Assembly: GCA_900544795.1 (NCBI GenBank)
Contig: UQWM01000001.1
Span: 124,001-188,000 of the forward strand
Source of the DNA: an uncultured Phascolarctobacterium sp.
Lineage (GTDB): Bacteria; Bacillota; Negativicutes; Acidaminococcales; Acidaminococcaceae
DNA length: 64,000 bases
Reading direction: 5' to 3'
The position numbers were made by a program, and so were the translations under genes. Shown here piece after piece: positions 8,704-16,886 of the stretch. Numbering within the stretch: the stretch's first letter is position 1; the number at the start of each line of letters is the position of its first letter. The notes under the pieces were generated by a model, which was not told the origin of the DNA, did no database searches, and saw only the letters and a list, made by a program, of their open reading frames with translations.

Positions 8704-9441
8704 TTACAGGTCGCGCCTGATAATAGCAGGCGGCAGTTTTTCCCAGGGTTTGTATTGAATAGTGCTGCAAAAAGAGTAGGCTTTGTAGCGTGCAGCCGCA
8801 TCTTCCGTTGCTGCGGCCCTGGCCAGGTCGCGCTCGCCCGCTTCGCTGACAGGATAGTATTTGAAGGCTTCCGCATACAGCTGCGTCGCCTGCACATCGT
8901 CGCCTGCATCATGCTGATGCTCGGCCAAAAATTTATAGGCAAAATAGCGGTAAGGATTGATGCCCTCGTTGCCTGCTTCCATTTCCAGCATCACTTCGGC
9001 TTCCTGCACGGCCTGGTCTTCCTTGCCTACCTCGCGCAAAATCGCCAAACGGCGGTAGAACATATCGCCGCGAGAAGCGCTGCGGAAAGAATGTTTGTAG
9101 GCACGACTCAATTCGTAGGCCTGGGCCAGATAGGTCAAAGCCGCTTCCTCGTTACGGGCCAGCTTCCAAACGATGTCGGCAACGTCGCGCAGGCACAGCA
9201 CCTTATGCTCGGCTTCACTAAGCCCCATTTCGGGCGCGTCATCCATATCAGGCTCTACGTCCAGCACTGTCGCCAGCACCCGCATCGAAGCTTCGATCTC
9301 GTCCATCCAATATAAAGCACGGCCCACCGTCGAGCGGCAGCGCCAGTCGTCATAATTACTGATCATACCACGGGGAATAGGATATTCGCCGCCAGCTACA
9401 TGGTTCACACACGCCAGCCATTCCTGTTCGTTCATAGTCAA
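8704..9441 (-). CDS. Tetratricopeptide-repeat-like protein in operon with queC
   Basis: About 245 residues of helical repeats without signal peptide or membrane segment. Helix pairs such as STVGRALYWMDEIEASMRVL, ARNEEAALTYLAQAYELSR, GKEDQAVQEAEVMLEME and GDDVQATQLYAEAFKYYP fit degenerate TPRs, so it is probably a cytosolic scaffold. The start is ambiguous: TTG 9441 lies 6 nt after AAGGAG, ATG 9435 lies 12 nt after it; spacing favours TTG. No known function links it to queuosine synthesis; the operon is the only hint. Confidence 0.7.
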   Translation of the reverse strand: MTMNEQEWLACVNHVAGGEYPIPRGMISNYDDWRCRSTVGRALYWMDEIEASMRVLATVLDVEPDMDDAPEMGLSEAEHKVLCLRDVADIVWKLARNEEAALTYLAQAYELSRAYKHSFRSASRGDMFYRRLAILREVGKEDQAVQEAEVMLEMEAGNEGINPYRYFAYKFLAEHQHDAGDDVQATQLYAEAFKYYPVSEAGERDLARAAATEDAAARYKAYSFCSTIQYKPWEKLPPAIIRRDL

Positions 9442-9493
9442 ATCACACTCCTTTACTGGTTCTCTATAATTATTGTAGCATACGGCCGCAAAT

Positions 9494-9528
9494 AAAAAAG
9501 GGCTGCCCGGCCGAAGTCAAAAGCAGCC
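9494..9528 (-). terminator. Intrinsic terminator after alr
   Basis: GGCTGC (minus strand, 9528-9523) pairs with GCAGCC (9506-9501), with a run of T immediately after (9499-9494). It lies 30 bases past the alr stop. Confidence 0.65.
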
Positions 9529-9557
9529 ATAAATAAGGGAAAGCGTTCAGAAAAGAC

Positions 9558-10682
9558 TCATTTATCGTTGCGCACATAACGGCGCGGCATCCGCGGACTG
9601 ACGCTACAAACCAGCTCGTAGCAGATGGTTCCGGCCCACTGGGCCACCGTTTCCATAGGCAGCTCTTTGCCGCCGAAAACCGTGACTTCGTCGCCGACTT
9701 TGACAGGAGGCAGATCGGTAACGTCAAGCATCACCTGATCCATGCACACGCTGCCCACGATAGGAGCCTTGCCGCCGCCCACCAGCATATAGCCCACGTT
9801 GGACAAACGCCTGTTGACACCGTCGGCATAACCGACCGGCACCGTGGCGATAACACTGGGACGGCTCAATGTATGGGTACGCCCGTAGCCGATAGTCGCG
9901 CCCGCCGGTAAAGTCTTCACAAAGCTTACCGTGGATTTGACCGTCATTACAGGCTCAAGATCTTTATAGCAGTCGTTCATATGCGCCGGGTGCAGGCCAT
10001 ACAGGGTGATACCCTGACGCACCATACCCATCTGGTATTCGCGCAGTTCCGCCAAAGCGGCACTGTTGGCGATATGGGCCAGCGGTATTTTGACGCCTTT
10101 AGCTTCGATCAAAGCCAGGGCTTCCTGAAAGCGCTCGAACTGGTGCTGGGCGTAAGCCTTGTCATCAGCGTCGGCCGTAGCAAAATGCGAGAACACCCCT
10201 TCGATCTCGATACCGGGCAAAGCCGCAGCCTTCGCCGCAAACTCACCTGCGTCGCGCACATGCACGCCGATGCGGTGCATACCGGTGTCGATGGCGATAT
10301 GGATCTTGGCTTTTTTATTTAATTTTACTGCCGCTTCGTTGAGGGCAAATAAACGCTCGTCGTCAAAAACAGCATGGCTGATATCAAACTGCACCACCAC
10401 ATTGGCCACGCCCGGCTGCAAGGAACCAAGAACCAATATGGGCAGGCTGATACCCGCTTCACGCAGCTCCAGTCCTTCCTGCAATAGTGCCACAGCCAAA
10501 AAGTCGGCGCCGTTTTTTTCGGCCTCGCGGGCAATAGCGACCGCGCCATGTCCATACGCGTCGGCCTTAACGACGGCACACAGCTTGGTTGCTGGAGCAA
10601 GATTTTTTTTTGCGATCTGTACGTTATGCGCCACGGCATCGAGATTGATCTCGGCCCACGCGCCTCGGTCGATATGATACAT
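9558..10682 (-). CDS. alr: Alanine racemase
   Basis: 374 residues, fold-type III PLP enzyme. VVKADAYGHG near residue 38 carries the PLP-lysine; TVPVGYADGVNR near 265 carries the second catalytic tyrosine of the TIM barrel/beta-domain interface. It makes D-alanine for peptidoglycan. ATG 10682 gives the standard WAEINLDAVAHNV start. It has a near-consensus promoter (10776-10804) and a terminator, so it is a single-gene unit. Confidence 0.95.
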   Translation of the reverse strand: MYHIDRGAWAEINLDAVAHNVQIAKKNLAPATKLCAVVKADAYGHGAVAIAREAEKNGADFLAVALLQEGLELREAGISLPILVLGSLQPGVANVVVQFDISHAVFDDERLFALNEAAVKLNKKAKIHIAIDTGMHRIGVHVRDAGEFAAKAAALPGIEIEGVFSHFATADADDKAYAQHQFERFQEALALIEAKGVKIPLAHIANSAALAELREYQMGMVRQGITLYGLHPAHMNDCYKDLEPVMTVKSTVSFVKTLPAGATIGYGRTHTLSRPSVIATVPVGYADGVNRRLSNVGYMLVGGGKAPIVGSVCMDQVMLDVTDLPPVKVGDEVTVFGGKELPMETVAQWAGTICYELVCSVSPRMPRRYVRNDK

Positions 10683-10775
10683 AACAACAACCCACCTTCA
10701 CAAAAAAACGCAGGGACACGTACATCTGCGTGCGCCTGCGGCTGATACAAAATCGAGATACGACCTTATGGTCAA

Positions 10776-10804
10776 ATTATATGCCTTTTAAATTGATTTG
10801 TCAA
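10776..10804 (-). promoter_or_regulatory. alr promoter
   Basis: TTGACA (10804-10799), 17-nt spacer, TATAAT (10781-10776): full consensus sigma-A promoter on the minus strand, giving a leader of about 90 nt. Confidence 0.85.
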
Positions 10805-10851
10805 TAATCTGCGGCGACGCCAAAAGCCAGCCACAGCATCGCTGCGGCAGT

Positions 10852-11013
10852 TTATTTATTGGCAGTTTCGTGCTCGTGACCGGGGCAGCTGGGCCCACAA
10901 CCGGTGCAGCCACTACAGCCTGCACAACCGCCGTCTTTAGATTTTTTTAAGACGCTGCGTAAGGCCAAAAGTGCCAATACCGCCAACACGCCACCAATGA
11001 TATAATCGATCAT
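10852..11013 (-). CDS. FeoB-associated Cys-rich membrane protein
   Basis: 53 residues: one N-terminal membrane helix (IIGGVLAVLALLALRSVL), a short basic stretch, then GGCAGCSGCTGCGPSCPGH with five cysteines. This is the pattern of the FeoB_associated family (PF12669), small proteins normally encoded next to feoAB ferrous-iron transporters. The frame is open further upstream, but ATG 11013 has AGGTG 6 nt before it and the predicted promoter starts at about 11110. No feoA/feoB is in the window, so this copy is an orphan. A palindrome in its promoter also occurs before the TonB receptor at 61.7 kb. Confidence 0.82.
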   Translation of the reverse strand: MIDYIIGGVLAVLALLALRSVLKKSKDGGCAGCSGCTGCGPSCPGHEHETANK

Positions 11014-11096
11014 TTTTAACACCTGCTTTCGCTCACTCTGCGCCGGGCGAACAGCCGTAGGCGCTTTTATCATAGCTAAAAATTTAAAATCAAATA

Positions 11097-11145
11097 GGTT
11101 AGCTTTCGCTAACCACATTGTACTACGTTCGCCGTCAATTGGCAA
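11097..11145 (-). promoter_or_regulatory. Promoter and operator of the FeoB-associated gene
   Basis: Minus strand: TTGCCA (11145-11140), 17-nt spacer, TACAAT (11122-11117). Two bases further is the palindrome GGTTAGC-GAAA-GCTAACC (11114-11097), covering the predicted start of transcription. The same sequence with a changed centre lies at 61642-61659. Half-sites recall DtxR/IdeR boxes but the spacing differs. Confidence 0.7.
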
Positions 11146-11200
11146 GTACCTGCCAAAATTTTTACAAAACCTTCACTATCTTCAAACCGCAGTACTAAAA

Positions 11201-11227
11201 CAAAAACAACGGCTCTACGAGCCGTTG
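11201..11227 (-). terminator. Terminator after the YczE-like gene
   Basis: 9-bp stem CAACGGCTC/GAGCCGTTG with TAC loop (11207-11227) followed on the minus strand by TTTTTG. Confidence 0.75.
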
Positions 11228-11239
11228 CCTAAAACCTGC

Positions 11240-11896
11240 CTAAACATCTACCTTCCACTTGTCAAAAAAGCGCAGCCTGCTTTCGTATAGATGCACGCAG
11301 CGGCCTACTAAAACTGCGGCAACCACCGTCCCCGCACCGACGCCCTTCAAGGTGCCAAACTCCAGCAGGGAAATGGCAACGGCGACAGTGACCAGCGTGA
11401 TGTCGAAGCAGTTCTTAATCAGGCTGAATTGCTTGTGCGTCACAAAGGCCAACACGCTGACCACCCCTTCGCCTGCCACTAAAAAGATTTTGGCGCGCAC
11501 CTCTAAAAAGATACCCAAAGCCAAAACTATAATGCTCAACAAGCAGGCTAACCATTGCTCCAACATGGAGGCAGGAACGAACCAGTCTAAAAGGCCCATG
11601 GAAAAGTCGATACTATAGCCAAAAACCAAAGTGGTTACCAGCTGTCCCACCAGCTCGCGCACATACAGCGCCTGTAAAATCAGCGGCTGCAAGAAGATCA
11701 GAACAATATTCATCACGATAGTGATCGTGCCCAGGCTCCAGGGCTGGAACATACTCAAGACCCAGGGCAAACTGGAAATGGGGGACGTACCCAAATCGGC
11801 CTTACACGACAAGGCGATACCGAAAGTCATTAAAAAAATACCCGTAAAAAACATCAACAGACGGGGCTTAAAATGCTGCTGCGTAACTTCATTCAC
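11240..11896 (-). CDS. YczE/YyaS/YitT-family integral membrane protein
   Basis: 218 residues with about five to six membrane helices. The N-terminus FFTGIFLMTFGIALSCKADLGTSPIS is the YczE/YyaS-type signature (G-x-AL--KA-LG-SP). The physiological role of the family is not settled; transport is often assumed. The frame starts at a GTG (11896) 9 nt after AAGGA. A leader with an intrinsic terminator hairpin lies just upstream, so expression may be attenuated. Confidence 0.8.
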   Translation of the reverse strand: MNEVTQQHFKPRLLMFFTGIFLMTFGIALSCKADLGTSPISSLPWVLSMFQPWSLGTITIVMNIVLIFLQPLILQALYVRELVGQLVTTLVFGYSIDFSMGLLDWFVPASMLEQWLACLLSIIVLALGIFLEVRAKIFLVAGEGVVSVLAFVTHKQFSLIKNCFDITLVTVAVAISLLEFGTLKGVGAGTVVAAVLVGRCVHLYESRLRFFDKWKVDV

Positions 11897-11951
11897 TTAC
11901 ATCAATCCTTCTTTCAGAGCACCACAACCTGCACAGACACATGTATTGCCA

Positions 11952-11985
11952 AATAAAAAACGGCTTCTGGTCAGCAAGAAACCGT
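11952..11985 (-). promoter_or_regulatory. Leader attenuator of the YczE-like gene
   Basis: On the minus strand ACGGTTTCT (11985-11977) pairs with AGAAGCCGT (11968-11960, one G-U), then TTTTTTATTT. A TAGAAT -10 box lies about 30 nt upstream at roughly 12010, so the terminator sits in a short 5' leader about 60 nt before the start codon. I could not match the leader to a known riboswitch. Confidence 0.55.
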
Positions 11986-12087
11986 GCGGAAATTCCTTTT
12001 GGTTGCAGCTTTATTCTACCATAAATCAGGACAGCATAAAACATGAAACAACATTCATATGTATAAAAAATTCGGCGCAGCAAAAAG

Positions 12088-12114
12088 CAGAAAGCCCGCC
12101 AACAAACGGCGGGC
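12088..12114 (-). terminator. Terminator after the autotransporter C-terminal half
   Basis: 7-bp GC-only stem GCCCGCC/GGCGGGC (12094-12100 with 12108-12114) with a 7-nt loop, then TTTCTGCTTTTT on the minus strand. Confidence 0.8.
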
Positions 12115-12164
12115 ATCTGCACAGGGACATGATGATGAAAAGAAGTTGTGAAGGTGGTTATTAT

Positions 12165-14693
12165 TTAAAAGCTATAAGTTACATTGACTGTAAATTTGTT
12201 GTTTTGGGCATGGCTGCCTTTTTGGTAAGCATAGCCCAGGCCGTAAGTCCAGCCGCCCTTCTCGGCTTCCACACCCAGCTTGCCTACAAAGAAGCCGCTG
12301 TCCATAATGTCATAGCCCAGTCTGTCGGTCGCATTGACACCCGGCACAGTAACGTCCATCGCGCTGTTGTTATCGCCAAAGGTCCAAACGTAAGCGATAT
12401 CGGCCATGGGGCGTACTTTCCAGCCACTAGCCGTTACAGTTTCGTGGTGCACGCCGATACCTACCGGCAGCATCCAGATATTAGCTTTATCGTTGCTGTA
12501 GTTGGCAGCCACTTCGCCACCAATAGTGCCGTTATAGCTGCCGCCGTCCACATTCAGATAGCGCAGGCCTGCATAAGGCACATAGCTGGTGCCGTGGCCG
12601 TTGTTGATAAGTTTTTCACCTTTTACGCCCAGGGTCAAAACTTTGGTATCGCTGTCGATGTCGACTGCGCCTTTGATATCATTGGAGGTTTTGCTATAGC
12701 CCGCGTCAAAGATCACGTTAGTAGCATCATTTTTGATACCGCCATAGTAGCTGAGGCCCCAAAAATCGAAATCGTTTTTAGAAACGCTGCCGTTACTGCT
12801 GCCGCTGCCATAACTAAAGGCTACGCCGCTGTGATATTTGCCGGTCGGCGCAAAGTCGCCGCCGATGATAACGCCGTTGTACTGGCCGTCGTAGCTGATG
12901 CCACCCAGATTATCGACTTTATCTTTGTTGTGGATATACTGCGCCCAAATGCTGCCGTTATCGGCGGCGTCGGTGCCCTTACCTTTGCCGCCCTGCGGGG
13001 CAGCGACGTCGCTTGCCAGCGACATGCGGCTTTGGATAGTATCGCCGATGGTGAAGGCCGCCATAGTGCCACTATGGGCAGCGCCGCTGTTTTCTGCGCC
13101 CTGGGCAAAGCCGTTGACCGCTGCGAGAGCCTGCGCATCAGTATTAAGATCACTGAGAATATTACTTAAATATTTGATTCCTGCATATTCTGAATCAACA
13201 TCCTGCGTCATCGCATTCAGAATATTCGGCAGTGCTACACCTGGCAAAGCCGTTTTGGCATTGACCTTTGCAGTTTCAACGGTATAAGTACCGTTACCGT
13301 TATCAAATTTAATTCCATTCTCAACTACAGTAACAAGCTTATTCAGCAGCAGGTTATTCGCCTCATCTAAACCCCAGCCTTTTACATCACTACCATTATT
13401 GAAGCCGCTGACAACTGTATAGGTTTTTCCAGCTTCAGCATTTTCAATGTACAGCTTAGCGCCTGCAGTAACGGTCAAAGTACCGCCAGTAGCCGACAAA
13501 GCACCAACGTTATCACCAAGAAGCGAGCTATTAACCATCAGCAGGGATTGATTAGCAAAATCAGCAGTGCCAGCTTGAGCAAAATTACTCAAACCGCTGC
13601 CATGCGTCAGGTTGCCATCGACTTTGATGCCGCCACTAGTTGTATCCAATGTTTGTACCTTATCGATATAAAGGGCGGCGGTGATGTCCTGTTCGCCCCA
13701 GCTCAGGCCGCTGTTAGCAAATACTGCTTCGGCCTTGCTGGTATCATTGGTGCCCAGCGACAAGACTGAATTTTGGCCCACGGTCAGCTTACCATCGACG
13801 GCACTGGCAAATTCCAAAGCACCTTTGGAAGCTGTTGTAATATTAGAAACACCATTCCAAACAGGGTCCAGCACGATACTGGAACCTTTTAGTTCAACAG
13901 CCTTCGCCGCCAAACTACCCGCAGAACCGCTGTCGCCGACGGTGATAGTAGCACCGCTGTCATTCACAGTCAGGCTCTCCGCTTTCAGCGAGCCTGTAAC
14001 AGCAACTGTGCCCTTATTGATATTCATCTCTTTGGCTTCGAGAGCACCTGCACCTGTGATATTGGTGGTACTTCCTTCTGTACCGACAGTCAAACTATCT
14101 GTTTTAAGGGCCGCTCCCTCGTTAACACTGATCGTACCTTTTTCAGCACTTATTGCATCCACTTTAAAGGTTCCGGCATCAACATTTACTTTACTATCAT
14201 CATTAGTAATAGCTACTGACGCATTCAAATTACCGCCGCTGTTAGCACCAGCAACGCCAAGATTTTCAAGGCCGCCACTACCGATTGTTACATCATTAGT
14301 ATCTACTTTACCGGTCACACCTGCATGTACCGCACCGGTATCCGCCAAATCATCGGCCTTCGCTTCTGTTAGTTCTTTACCGTCATCAGCATTAACTAAA
14401 GTTCCTGTAACAACCAGTCCCATTGTACCGCTATCAGCATTATTGAGAGCCGCTTTAGCTGTTTTTAACCAGTCCAAATTATATTTCGCATCGGTCAAAA
14501 TCAGTTTACCGCTTTCAAATTTAACGGCATTATCCACCACAGACAATACCTCTCCGCTGGCACTAGCAGTACCAGCCTCTAAACCTTTGGTAAATATATC
14601 CTCGGAAGCCGCTTTTAAAGACCAACCGGCTACTATCCGGTTGGTCGCTGGTTCGAACCCAGCTGGGCCCACCAAATAAAAAGTAAGCCGCAA
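12165..14693 (-). pseudogene. Autotransporter, C-terminal half (passenger end and beta-barrel), 5'-truncated
   Basis: The frame is open over 842 codons, but the first about 22 (GPAGFEPATNRIVAGW region) are just the reverse translation of tRNA sequence, not protein. Genuine sequence begins around 14615 (LKAASEDIFTKG). It continues with a Gly/Ala/Thr-rich beta-helix passenger and, from about residue 555, a 12-strand autotransporter barrel (SGTMAAFTIGDTIQSRM, then aromatic strands) ending NVTYSF with terminal Phe. There is no signal peptide and no ribosome binding site at the start, so it cannot be exported as it stands. The N-terminal half with signal peptide lies at 15261-16019, beyond a 0.6-kb integrase/tRNA remnant. 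The two parts sum to about 1,070 residues, close to the intact autotransporter at 26.4 kb. A less likely reading is two unrelated fragments. Confidence 0.8.
14620..14674 (+). other. 3' half of a tRNA gene (attachment-site core)
   Basis: Anticodon stem ACCGG/CCGGT with 7-nt loop CTACTAT, variable loop TGGTC, T-arm GCTGG-TTCGAAC-CCAGC, acceptor strand TGGGCCC, A73 and encoded CCA at 14672-14674. The 5' half is absent: no GGGCCCA or D-arm occurs upstream; autotransporter sequence is there instead. The anticodon stem is extended to a 10-bp inverted repeat (14620-14629 with 14637-14646), as in core sites of tyrosine integrases. The loop differs from CTTCTAA of tRNA-Arg(UCU) at two positions, so that tRNA is a guess for the parent. 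Confidence 0.8.
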
Positions 14694-14714
14694 CCTTTGG
14701 TTGCGGCTTTTTTG
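14685..14714 (+). terminator. Terminator following the tRNA fragment
   Basis: 11-bp stem AAGCCGCAACC/GGTTGCGGCTT with TTT loop (14685-14709) and a T run. It is the kind of terminator found directly after a tRNA gene, so it came with the tRNA 3' end. Confidence 0.8.
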
Positions 14715-14723
14715 TGTCTATAT

Positions 14724-14777
14724 GGTACCAATAGGACGGTTGGTCTTAAAGGTGTTTTGGTACCAACGTGGTACCAA
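14724..14777 (+). repeat. GGTACCAA repeats beside the att core, possible integrase arm sites
   Basis: GGTACCAA occurs at 14724, 14759 and 14770 (the last two 11 bp apart). Between them GGTTGGTC (14738-14745) repeats the right arm of the core palindrome (14639-14646). Short repeats flanking a core and close to an integrase gene fit arm-type binding sites. Confidence 0.5.
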
Positions 14778-14788
14778 CCGATTTTAGT

Positions 14789-15001
14789 TTAAGAATTTAA
14801 GGCATAGATATCTGCAATAGCATCAGCAAGTTTTGAATCAAAGTTTTCAAGAAATTGACCATACATATCAAGTGTTATACTGGCTTTGCTGTGGCCTAAT
14901 CTTCTTGATACCTCGATGATAGGCATACCGCTTGCCAGTAGCTCTGTAGCATGAGTATGCCGCAGAACGTGGAAATTTTTATAGTTGACATATTGTTCCA
15001 T
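14789..15001 (-). pseudogene. Tyrosine recombinase/integrase, C-terminal fragment
   Basis: 70 codons: the catalytic C-terminal part of a phage-type integrase with LRHTHATELLASG (HxxR box: His and Arg), LGHSKASITLDMYG (second His and the nucleophilic Tyr), then the tail. The N-terminal DNA-binding domains and the first catalytic Arg are missing; upstream of 15001 the frame loses similarity. It points at the tRNA-derived core about 120 bp away, the usual place of an integrase gene next to its att site. A decayed element is the best reading. Confidence 0.85.
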
Positions 15002-15262
15002 TGATTTTGAGTGAATATGATAATCGCTATGTTATTAATAAGATCCAAACTGCATACGGCAAAGAAGCATTAAAAAAACCTAACAGCAAATGGCTTGCTG
15101 ATAGGTTGAATGGTGATAAATTGCGGTATTTAAATAGAGAAAAAACCACTGCTTGGTCACAGTCCGCCGGGCTCCAATTGCCCCTGGAGGTGACACACAA
15201 CAGTGGTTTATCTATTTCAAGTATACCAACCGAGCAAGACCTTGTCAAGCAGCGCTTAAATT
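15001..15262 (+). other. Remnant of the integrated element between integrase tail and autotransporter
   Basis: A plus-strand frame encodes about 85 codons of protein-like sequence (KPNSKWLADRLNGDKLRYLN, then LQLPLEVTHNSG) before it runs antisense into the autotransporter at about 15262. The EVTHNSG ending recalls the C-terminal tail of small terminase subunits, but this is weak. On the minus strand AAACCACTG and CAGTGGTTTTTT (15219-15211 and 15151 region) enclose a 50-nt segment, a possible terminator. No intact gene is seen. Confidence 0.35.
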
Positions 15263-16019
15263 ATCCTGAGCGATACAGTGCCGTTGCTATAGTTACATTC
15301 TGTCCCGACAACGAGACTAAGGCACTATTATTTGAAAACGATTGGCTTAAATTAACAGCAGCAACAGCCGTTGCTTTTGCTAAAAATTCCATATCACCAG
15401 TAGTAGTAATTTCAATTCTACTGGATTCTTGCTTTCCATCTTCATTCAATTGTCCAAATACTGCATTGGCTACATCTTTAACTGATACTGTCTCTGCATT
15501 GATTGAAATAGTTCCGCTCATAGCGTGAATACCCACACCATTATCATTCCCACCACTGATTTTAAAAGAGCCGATATCATTCATCGTTATAGACCCTTGA
15601 TTATTGGTATATAACGCGCTTTTTATATCACGTGACCAGTCTCCCTGAATATCGATTATCTTTATTTTAGATAATACTATGCGAGAGTTTTTATCAAAAA
15701 ATGCACCAACACCAACATTAAGTTTATTTTCTACATTAGCTATAGTCAGTGTTTCTGTACCCGCACCAGTGATGCTTCTGTCATCACTGCCGTTACCCAG
15801 CATATCATAACTGGTAATATTCTTTCCGTTCATAATAATATGCTGTGGTATCTCGCCGATATCATTATAAGTCGTATCTTGTGTTAGAGTCACTGTATCA
15901 GACGCCCGAGCGTCCCCCCCAGATATACAGATGGACATTACACCTGCTGACAACAACGAACATAACACCTGCCTGGCTAACTTTTGCTCCTTCACTGCAC
16001 TCTTCAACACGATCATCAA
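15261..16019 (-). pseudogene. Autotransporter, N-terminal half (signal peptide and passenger start), truncated
   Basis: 252 codons. ATG 16019 follows AAGGAAAG. The first about 40 residues form a long signal peptide (KEQKLARQVLCSLLSAGVM, cleavage after DARA), as in type V secretion. The passenger is Asn/Ser/Thr-rich beta-helix sequence (NGKNITSYDMLGNGSD, SITMNDIGSFKISGG). It stops at 15261 soon after the element remnant begins, with no barrel. The rest of the gene is at 12165-14615. Transcription starts behind a c-di-GMP-I riboswitch and terminator, so the intact ancestor was a c-di-GMP-controlled surface protein, probably an adhesin. The truncated product would be exported to the periplasm and lost. 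Confidence 0.75.
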
Positions 16020-16137
16020 CTTCTTTCCTTATTTAATCCCCTGTGCTTAAACTGTTGGAATCACTTATGCCGAACATTTTTATAAAACGCTTAGCTGTTT
16101 ATCTGGCTAAGCAATATGAGCATTTCTTTTATAAAAA

Positions 16138-16178
16138 CAAAAAACAGAGACTGCCCCCTTCTCGGAACTTATCTCTGT
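16138..16178 (-). terminator. Riboswitch-controlled terminator
   Basis: Minus strand ACAGAGA (16178-16172) pairs with TCTCTGT (16150-16144) around a 21-nt loop and is followed by TTTTTTG. It begins directly at the 3' edge of the c-di-GMP aptamer and about 120 nt before the autotransporter start codon, so it is the expression platform. Confidence 0.75.
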
Positions 16179-16179
16179 C

Positions 16180-16262
16180 AGGTGCAGCTGGCTGTCATAC
16201 CGTTAACGGCTTAGACCCTTTAGTTTTGCGTCCCTGGCTTTCGCCAGGTTTGCCAAATATAT
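16180..16262 (-). promoter_or_regulatory. Cyclic di-GMP-I (GEMM-I) riboswitch
   Basis: Read on the minus strand, the aptamer has the GEMM-I landmarks in order: GGCAAACC, a P2 hairpin CUGGC-GAAA-GCCAG with GNRA loop, the invariant GGGACGCAAA, then GGGUCUAAG, a small P3 hairpin CCGUUAACGG, and UAUGACAGCCAGCUGC, which corresponds to the tetraloop receptor and P3 closing strand. A terminator follows at once. It controls the truncated autotransporter at 15261-16019. Whether c-di-GMP turns the gene on or off depends on the antiterminator pairing, which I could not resolve by eye. Confidence 0.9.
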
Positions 16263-16285
16263 GTTTTATCAATGTCCAACTATCT

Positions 16286-16313
16286 AATATAAAGATAGCA
16301 CTTTTTTAAGCAA
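16286..16313 (-). promoter_or_regulatory. Promoter of the riboswitch-autotransporter transcript
   Basis: Minus strand TTGCTT (16313-16308), 16-nt spacer, TATATT (16291-16286); transcription would begin near 16279, about 17 nt before the aptamer. Confidence 0.55.
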
Positions 16314-16474
16314 TTAGCAATGTTTTCTTTGTCTATCGCTATATTTTTATTTGTTTTATAATTAAAAACAACCATTGTGCAAACTTATTCGGTGATATTT
16401 ATTCAACTTAACAAAAATTTACGCTTTTCGAAATTTTAGAAAATTTCTTCGCACACTTTATTTTAGCCCGCAAA

Positions 16475-16507
16475 AAAGCTCCGCCCAGATAAAATGGGCG
16501 GAGCTTT
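16475..16507 (-). terminator. Intrinsic terminator after the DUF898 gene
   Basis: 13-bp stem AAAGCTCCGCCCA with its complement (16475-16487, 16495-16507), 7-nt loop, T run on the minus strand. Confidence 0.85.
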
Positions 16508-16535
16508 AACTATTTATACTTTTTACTGCTTGCTA

Positions 16536-16844
16536 TCAGTCGGCAAAAACAGTATTGCGGGTCTCCCAGCGTTTAAACTGGCAGTAGCCCCAGGGAGCAT
16601 AGATGCCAAAGGTGATAGCTGTCAGGATCATGATGAGCAGCCACTGGAAGAAGAAACCCAGACCAGTGCCGTCAAAACGCAGCCGTCTGCCTTCTACATA
16701 AGTGTTAGCACAGATCCAGCGCTGCTGCGCCGAATAGGCCCACGGGAAGAAAAGCCCAACGGTTAGCAAAGAAACAACAGTCGTCCAGACCAGCAGCCAT
16801 AAATAGCCCAGGCCGGAGCCGACAAAAACAAACGGTTTATTCAT
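16536..16844 (-). CDS. DUF898 (YjgN-like) small membrane protein
   Basis: 102 residues with two membrane helices (LGYLWLLVWTTVVSLLTVGLF and FFFQWLLIMILTAITFGIYAPW). Repeated FPWAYSAQQRW and APWGYCQFKRWE after each helix, and FDGTG, are the DUF898 pattern; the usual protein has several such units, this one has two. Function of the family is unknown. Start ATG 16844 follows GGAGGTGT. It is a single-gene unit downstream of gatB's operon region but with its own terminator. Confidence 0.75.
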   Translation of the reverse strand: MNKPFVFVGSGLGYLWLLVWTTVVSLLTVGLFFPWAYSAQQRWICANTYVEGRRLRFDGTGLGFFFQWLLIMILTAITFGIYAPWGYCQFKRWETRNTVFAD

Positions 16845-16886
16845 AACGACACCTCCGATATATTGGCTTGAGATAGTGGTGCAGTT

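Noticed and set aside
11631..13169. Long plus-strand frame of 512 codons
   Set aside because: It lies antisense to the YczE-like gene and the autotransporter barrel, has no ribosome binding site and no domain; it mirrors codon bias of the true genes.
14625..14674. Functional tRNA with anticodon ACT
   Set aside because: The D arm and 5' acceptor strand are missing, and a Ser tRNA would need a long variable arm; the loop is probably altered by the element.
14724..14777. CRISPR-like repeat array
   Set aside because: Only three 8-bp repeats with irregular spacing; fits integrase sites better.
15027..15248. 73-codon minus-strand frame
   Set aside because: It overlaps a hairpin region and the plus-strand remnant; no start signal and no domain.
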